DNA from: a bacterium
GTDB taxonomy: Bacteria; AUK180
Direction of reading: 5' to 3'
DNA: 15,922 nucleotides
NCBI GenBank assembly: GCA_021162505.1
Contig: JAGGYO010000253.1
Coordinates: forward strand, 1-15,922
Part shown: positions 12,380-15,922 of the stretch, in pieces
How positions within the stretch are numbered: position 1 is the stretch's first letter
Layout: the number at the start of each line of letters is the position of its first letter
The notes under the pieces: generated by a model
Told to the model about the DNA's origin: nothing
The model's input: the letters and a program-made list of their open reading frames with translations, nothing else
Databases searched by the model: none
Program-made: the position numbers and the translations under genes

Positions 12380-15300
12380 GTGAAAAAATTAATTTCTGAA
12401 TTTATTGCTGAAAACTATTTAAAAAATAAATTAAAAGGTTATTTAATAGGTTCCGTAATTTCTATAGATATAAAAGGATTTACATCAATGACTGAAAAAT
12501 TGATGCGACATGGAAAAATCGGCGCTGAAGTACTATCTGATATAATCAATTTAATTTTTGATGATGCCATAAAAATTATTTATGAATATGGCGGTTTCGG
12601 TACCACATTTGCGGGAGATGCTTTTACTGCAATATTTCCAAATACTTCTTTAGCAAAAGCAAAAGTTGCCGGCGAGAAAATCCAAAAAATAATATTTAGA
12701 AATAGATTAATAATTAATAAATACGGCAAATTCGAATTAAATGTCCGTATTGGGCTTTCTTTTGGAAGGGTATATTGGCAAATTATAAAAGGTCCTATTC
12801 AGAATTCATATATTTTTAAAGGGAAGACGATAATGGAGGCTGCAAAAGCACAAGAAGAATGTAAGTTGGGTTCTATAAACATATATAATCGAAGTAAAAA
12901 AATTAAAATAACTGGGAAAAAGCGCATTTCCGATTCATTTTCAATTGATCAAAAAATATTTAGAAAAGTATTGAAAAAATTTATTCCCGATAGTGTTTTG
13001 GAATTAAAAACAAAAGGTGAATTTAGATATATTGTTTCATTCTTTATTTCTTTTGATGAGAAAGATGGTGATATCGAATATATCGGGAACACATTGGCTT
13101 CTCTTGCACTTTTTTATAAAGGATTTTTAAATAAAATTGATTATGGTGATAAAGGCAGGATCGCCTTAGTACTGTTTGGCGCTCCGTTAGCTCTGGAAAC
13201 ACCCGAAAAATATGCACTTAATTTTGCTTTAAAACTAAAAACGATCTTCCCGAAAATTAAAATAGGGATTACTTCGGGAAAAGTATTTTCAGGATTTATT
13301 GGGAATAATCAATTTTGTGAATACAGTTCTTTGGGCAAAACCGTGAATCTATCGGCAAGAATTTCTTTATCTATGAAAAAAGGGACCATAGGAGTAAGTC
13401 CAGCAATTTTTAAAGAAGCAGAGAAATATTTTGTATTTAATGCTACGGGAAAATTTTCTTTTAAAGGATTTAATAAAAACATTTTCGTTCATAGTTTAAT
13501 GGCGAAAAAAAACATAAATGAATATTCTTTTCAAGGCAAATTAATTGGAAGAGAAAAAGAAATAGAAGAACTCATGAAGGCAATTAAAAAAATTAGATTA
13601 AACGATTTCGGAGGAATTATTTATGTGAATGGTGTTGCAGGTGTTGGAAAAACAAGATTGGTAGAAACATTAAAAGAAAAAATCGATAGTGGGGATTTTA
13701 ACTGGTTTTTCATGCCCTGTGATAAAATAATCAAAGAAAGCTTTAATCCAATAAAGTATTTTTTAAGAAACTATTTTTTACAAAGAGAAGATAATTCTTA
13801 TTCTCAAAACAAAAGAAATTTTAATAAAAAATTTCAAAGTGTCGTCTCTTCTGCAAAAAATAATAATTTAAAAACCGAGTTGATCAGAACAAAAAGCATT
13901 CTGTCAATGATAGTAAATATTAATTTTCCGGATTCCTTATATGATGAATTGGATGCAAAAGGAAGATATGAAAACACTATTTTATCCATAGTTAATCTAT
14001 TAAAAATTGAAGCATTAAATAAACCTACAATTTTAGAAATAGATGATGGACAGTGGATTGATAGTGATAGTGAAGAGATCCTGAGGGTAATTGCAAAAAC
14101 AATGAATAAATACCCGATTCTTATTTTCACAGAATGCAGGCCCACTAAACAGGGGAAACCCTTTAAATTTAAAATAAATATAAAGCCGGATATAAGTATT
14201 TTCCTTAAACATCTAAATAAAAATTCGGGAAAGGAACTTATCAAATCAAGATTCGGTGAAAATGTAGACCCGAAATTGGAAGAAATAATTATTAATAGGT
14301 GCGAGGGGAATCCTTTTTATATTGAGCAAATGGTATTATTTCTTAAAGAAAGTAACTCTGTAACCTTAAAAAAGGATAAAATAGAATTAATAAATGAAAA
14401 TATGGATATTCCTTCTTCCATAAGCTCTATTGTTGTTGAAAGAATTGATAAACTAAATACGAAACTGAAAACCCTTGTAAAAACCGCTTCCATATTAGGG
14501 AAAGAATTTTCAGTAAAAGTACTTAGCGGAATGTTGAAACAAAAATCCGTGGACAAAAAATTAAAAAAAGGTGAAGAAGAAGCGATCTGGTCGGCAATCT
14601 CCGAATTGTGGTATGTATTCAAGCATACAATGATACGAGATGCGGTATATGAAATGCAATTGAAAAAAACATTAATGGAATTACACCGTTTGGCAGGAGA
14701 AACAATGGAAAAAATATATAAAAATAATTTGTCCCCTCATTACGGAAATCTTGCTTATCATTTTGAAAATAGTAAAATTATTCCCAAAGCCAAATATTAT
14801 TTAAAAAAAGCTGCTCTTTCTTCAAAAGAGGATTTTAAAAATACACAAGCATTAAAATATTTGAATAAACTATTAAATTATGAAAAACAACCTGAAAAAA
14901 TTATTGATATGGAAATTATAAAAGCAGAGATATACGAACTTATTTCAGAGTGGTTTAAATCAGAAGCATGTATAAAAAATGCATTGAAAATTGCCAATAA
15001 AGCAAATACACCGCTAATGATCGCGAAAAGTTTACGCTATTTATCTCACATATCTTGGAATATAGGAAATTTTAAAGTATCAATTGAAGCAGGGGAAAAA
15101 GCCTATAAGATATACAAAAAATTTGGGGATATTAAAGGTATGCGATTAGCAATACAAGACCAGGGTTATGCTCATTTTTTAACAAGTAGTCAAACAAAGG
15201 TAAAAAAAATATTTGATGAAGAGTTAGAATTAGCAAGAAAAGAAAAAGATATTCTTGCAGAAGCCATTGCATTAGATGATCTCGGCGCTTTATTTGTTAA

Positions 15301-15922
15301 TACCGGGGAAAACGAAAAAGCAGTTGAATACCAATTAAAATACCTTAGAATAAGCGAAAAACTCAATAAAAAAATTCATATTAAAATAGCTTATATGAGT
15401 TTAATTAATTCCTATTATAGTGTTGGAGATTATAAAACCTCAATAATATATGCAAACAAATTGCAAAAAATTGCTACTGAACACGGTGATAGATTTAGGA
15501 TCTCATTTGCGCAAATGTCTTTGGCAAATAATTATTATGCTTTACAAAAATACCCCGAAGCATTTACCTATATCAATAAATGTATGAAATTAGCAAAAGA
15601 TATTCTCAGCGGAGCTGAAACAAAACATGTACACGGTGAAATATACGAATATATTGTTCTTGCTAAGATCCAGATGAAATTAGGATTAACAAAACCAGCG
15701 ACGGGTAATTACTTCAAAGCAGAAAAAATAGCAAATCTATTAAAAGACAGCAGAGGCACCGCAATTATTTCGGGATTACTTGGAATTTATTATAGACAAA
15801 TAGGACAGTATGATATATCAAAAAAATATCTTATCAAAGGAATTAAAAGATCCAAGGAAATGGGATTAGAACAATATGAGGGTGCATTTCAATTTGAATT
15901 AACCCAAGTATATTATTTTATG
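12380..15922 (+). CDS. Tandem class III nucleotide cyclase - AAA ATPase - TPR protein (sAC-like), 3' end beyond window
   Basis: The frame opens at GTG 12380 with AAAGGAG 5 nt upstream and stays open for 1181 codons to the window edge. Domains in order: cyclase domain 1 (about 24-160) with metal aspartates D30 in SIDIKGFTSMT and D80 in FAGDAF; cyclase domain 2 (about 210-350) with K252, S316 and the transition-state pair N323/R327 in VNLSAR; a P-loop ATPase from about 390 with Walker A GVAGVGKT (418-425) and Walker B LEIDDGQW (D555, D556); the FKHTMIRDAVYE motif from 747; and TPR-like helical repeats from about 790 to the end. Domain 1 lacks the Asn/Arg pair (M152, K156) and domain 2 lacks the metal aspartates (S224), so the two halves must pair to make one active site. 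This is the plan of mammalian soluble adenylyl cyclase. It is predicted to make cAMP in the cytoplasm; the input signal is unknown. Confidence 0.9.
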   Translation, partial: MKKLISEFIAENYLKNKLKGYLIGSVISIDIKGFTSMTEKLMRHGKIGAEVLSDIINLIFDDAIKIIYEYGGFGTTFAGDAFTAIFPNTSLAKAKVAGEKIQKIIFRNRLIINKYGKFELNVRIGLSFGRVYWQIIKGPIQNSYIFKGKTIMEAAKAQEECKLGSINIYNRSKKIKITGKKRISDSFSIDQKIFRKVLKKFIPDSVLELKTKGEFRYIVSFFISFDEKDGDIEYIGNTLASLALFYKGFLNKIDYGDKGRIALVLFGAPLALETPEKYALNFALKLKTIFPKIKIGITSGKVFSGFIGNNQFCEYSSLGKTVNLSARISLSMKKGTIGVSPAIFKEAEKYFVFNATGKFSFKGFNKNIFVHSLMAKKNINEYSFQGKLIGREKEIEELMKAIKKIRLNDFGGIIYVNGVAGVGKTRLVETLKEKIDSGDFNWFFMPCDKIIKESFNPIKYFLRNYFLQREDNSYSQNKRNFNKKFQSVVSSAKNNNLKTELIRTKSILSMIVNINFPDSLYDELDAKGRYENTILSIVNLLKIEALNKPTILEIDDGQWIDSDSEEILRVIAKTMNKYPILIFTECRPTKQGKPFKFKINIKPDISIFLKHLNKNSGKELIKSRFGENVDPKLEEIIINRCEGNPFYIEQMVLFLKESNSVTLKKDKIELINENMDIPSSISSIVVERIDKLNTKLKTLVKTASILGKEFSVKVLSGMLKQKSVDKKLKKGEEEAIWSAISELWYVFKHTMIRDAVYEMQLKKTLMELHRLAGETMEKIYKNNLSPHYGNLAYHFENSKIIPKAKYYLKKAALSSKEDFKNTQALKYLNKLLNYEKQPEKIIDMEIIKAEIYELISEWFKSEACIKNALKIANKANTPLMIAKSLRYLSHISWNIGNFKVSIEAGEKAYKIYKKFGDIKGMRLAIQDQGYAHFLTSSQTKVKKIFDEELELARKEKDILAEAIALDDLGALFVNTGENEKAVEYQLKYLRISEKLNKKIHIKIAYMSLINSYYSVGDYKTSIIYANKLQKIATEHGDRFRISFAQMSLANNYYALQKYPEAFTYINKCMKLAKDILSGAETKHVHGEIYEYIVLAKIQMKLGLTKPATGNYFKAEKIANLLKDSRGTAIISGLLGIYYRQIGQYDISKKYLIKGIKRSKEMGLEQYEGAFQFELTQVYYFM

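Noticed and set aside
13834..14622. Two minus-strand open frames inside the cyclase gene
   Set aside because: They are antisense shadows of the continuous plus-strand frame that carries Walker motifs and TPR-like repeats.

Overview
The window is AT-rich bacterial DNA with standard-code, densely packed genes. It holds no rRNA, tRNA or intact transposase. Several traits suggest a free-living or metagenome-derived bacterium, possibly an AT-rich candidate phylum, the FCB group or a spirochaete-like lineage: an AAA_14/DUF4143 ATPase, a sphingolipid gene set, a large cyclase-ATPase-TPR signalling protein, and spacers full of small dispersed hairpins. No phylogenetic marker was compared, so this placement is only a guess.

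Layout. (1) 99-1409, minus strand: a stand-alone AAA_14/DUF4143 ATPase, whose promoter is preceded by an array of TTCCTATGGAA-like sites. (2) 1410-2137: a spacer with iteron-like 8-bp repeats, a perfect 28-bp palindrome and an unreported-looking 55-residue single-pass membrane protein gene (1695-1862, minus). (3) 2138-8938, minus strand: seven genes with gaps of 12 nt or less or short overlaps, read as one operon from a strong promoter at 8945-8973. The order is NAD-dependent ketoreductase (CerR-like), serine palmitoyltransferase, GNAT-fold acyltransferase (bacterial ceramide synthase-like), a single-domain response regulator, DnaJ, seryl-tRNA synthetase and an EamA transporter. The first three match the three-gene bacterial ceramide pathway. 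(4) 9030-9759, plus strand: a divergent pair, a small acidic protein plus a DxD nucleotidyltransferase, resembling a toxin-antitoxin pair, closed by a terminator. (5) 9840-10300: a mosaic of decayed dispersed repeats. (6) 10305-11537, minus strand: an exported UshA-like phosphoesterase-fold protein whose metal site looks lost. (7) 11650 to the window end, plus strand: a membrane-anchored NlpC/P60 cell-wall hydrolase followed by a very large protein with two nucleotide cyclase domains, an ATPase and TPR repeats. This last gene runs off the window.

The main points of interest are these. The tandem cyclase domains split the catalytic residues between them exactly as in mammalian soluble adenylyl cyclase. 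The ceramide genes sit in an operon with a response regulator, dnaJ and serS. serS has no usable start codon although its conserved N-terminus is encoded. A repeated promoter design (TTGAnn, 17 bp, TATAAT-like) is placed so close to several first genes that their mRNAs should be leaderless. Where internal genes have a Shine-Dalgarno site it is conventional (AGGAG, GAGG, GGGAGG, AAAGGAG).
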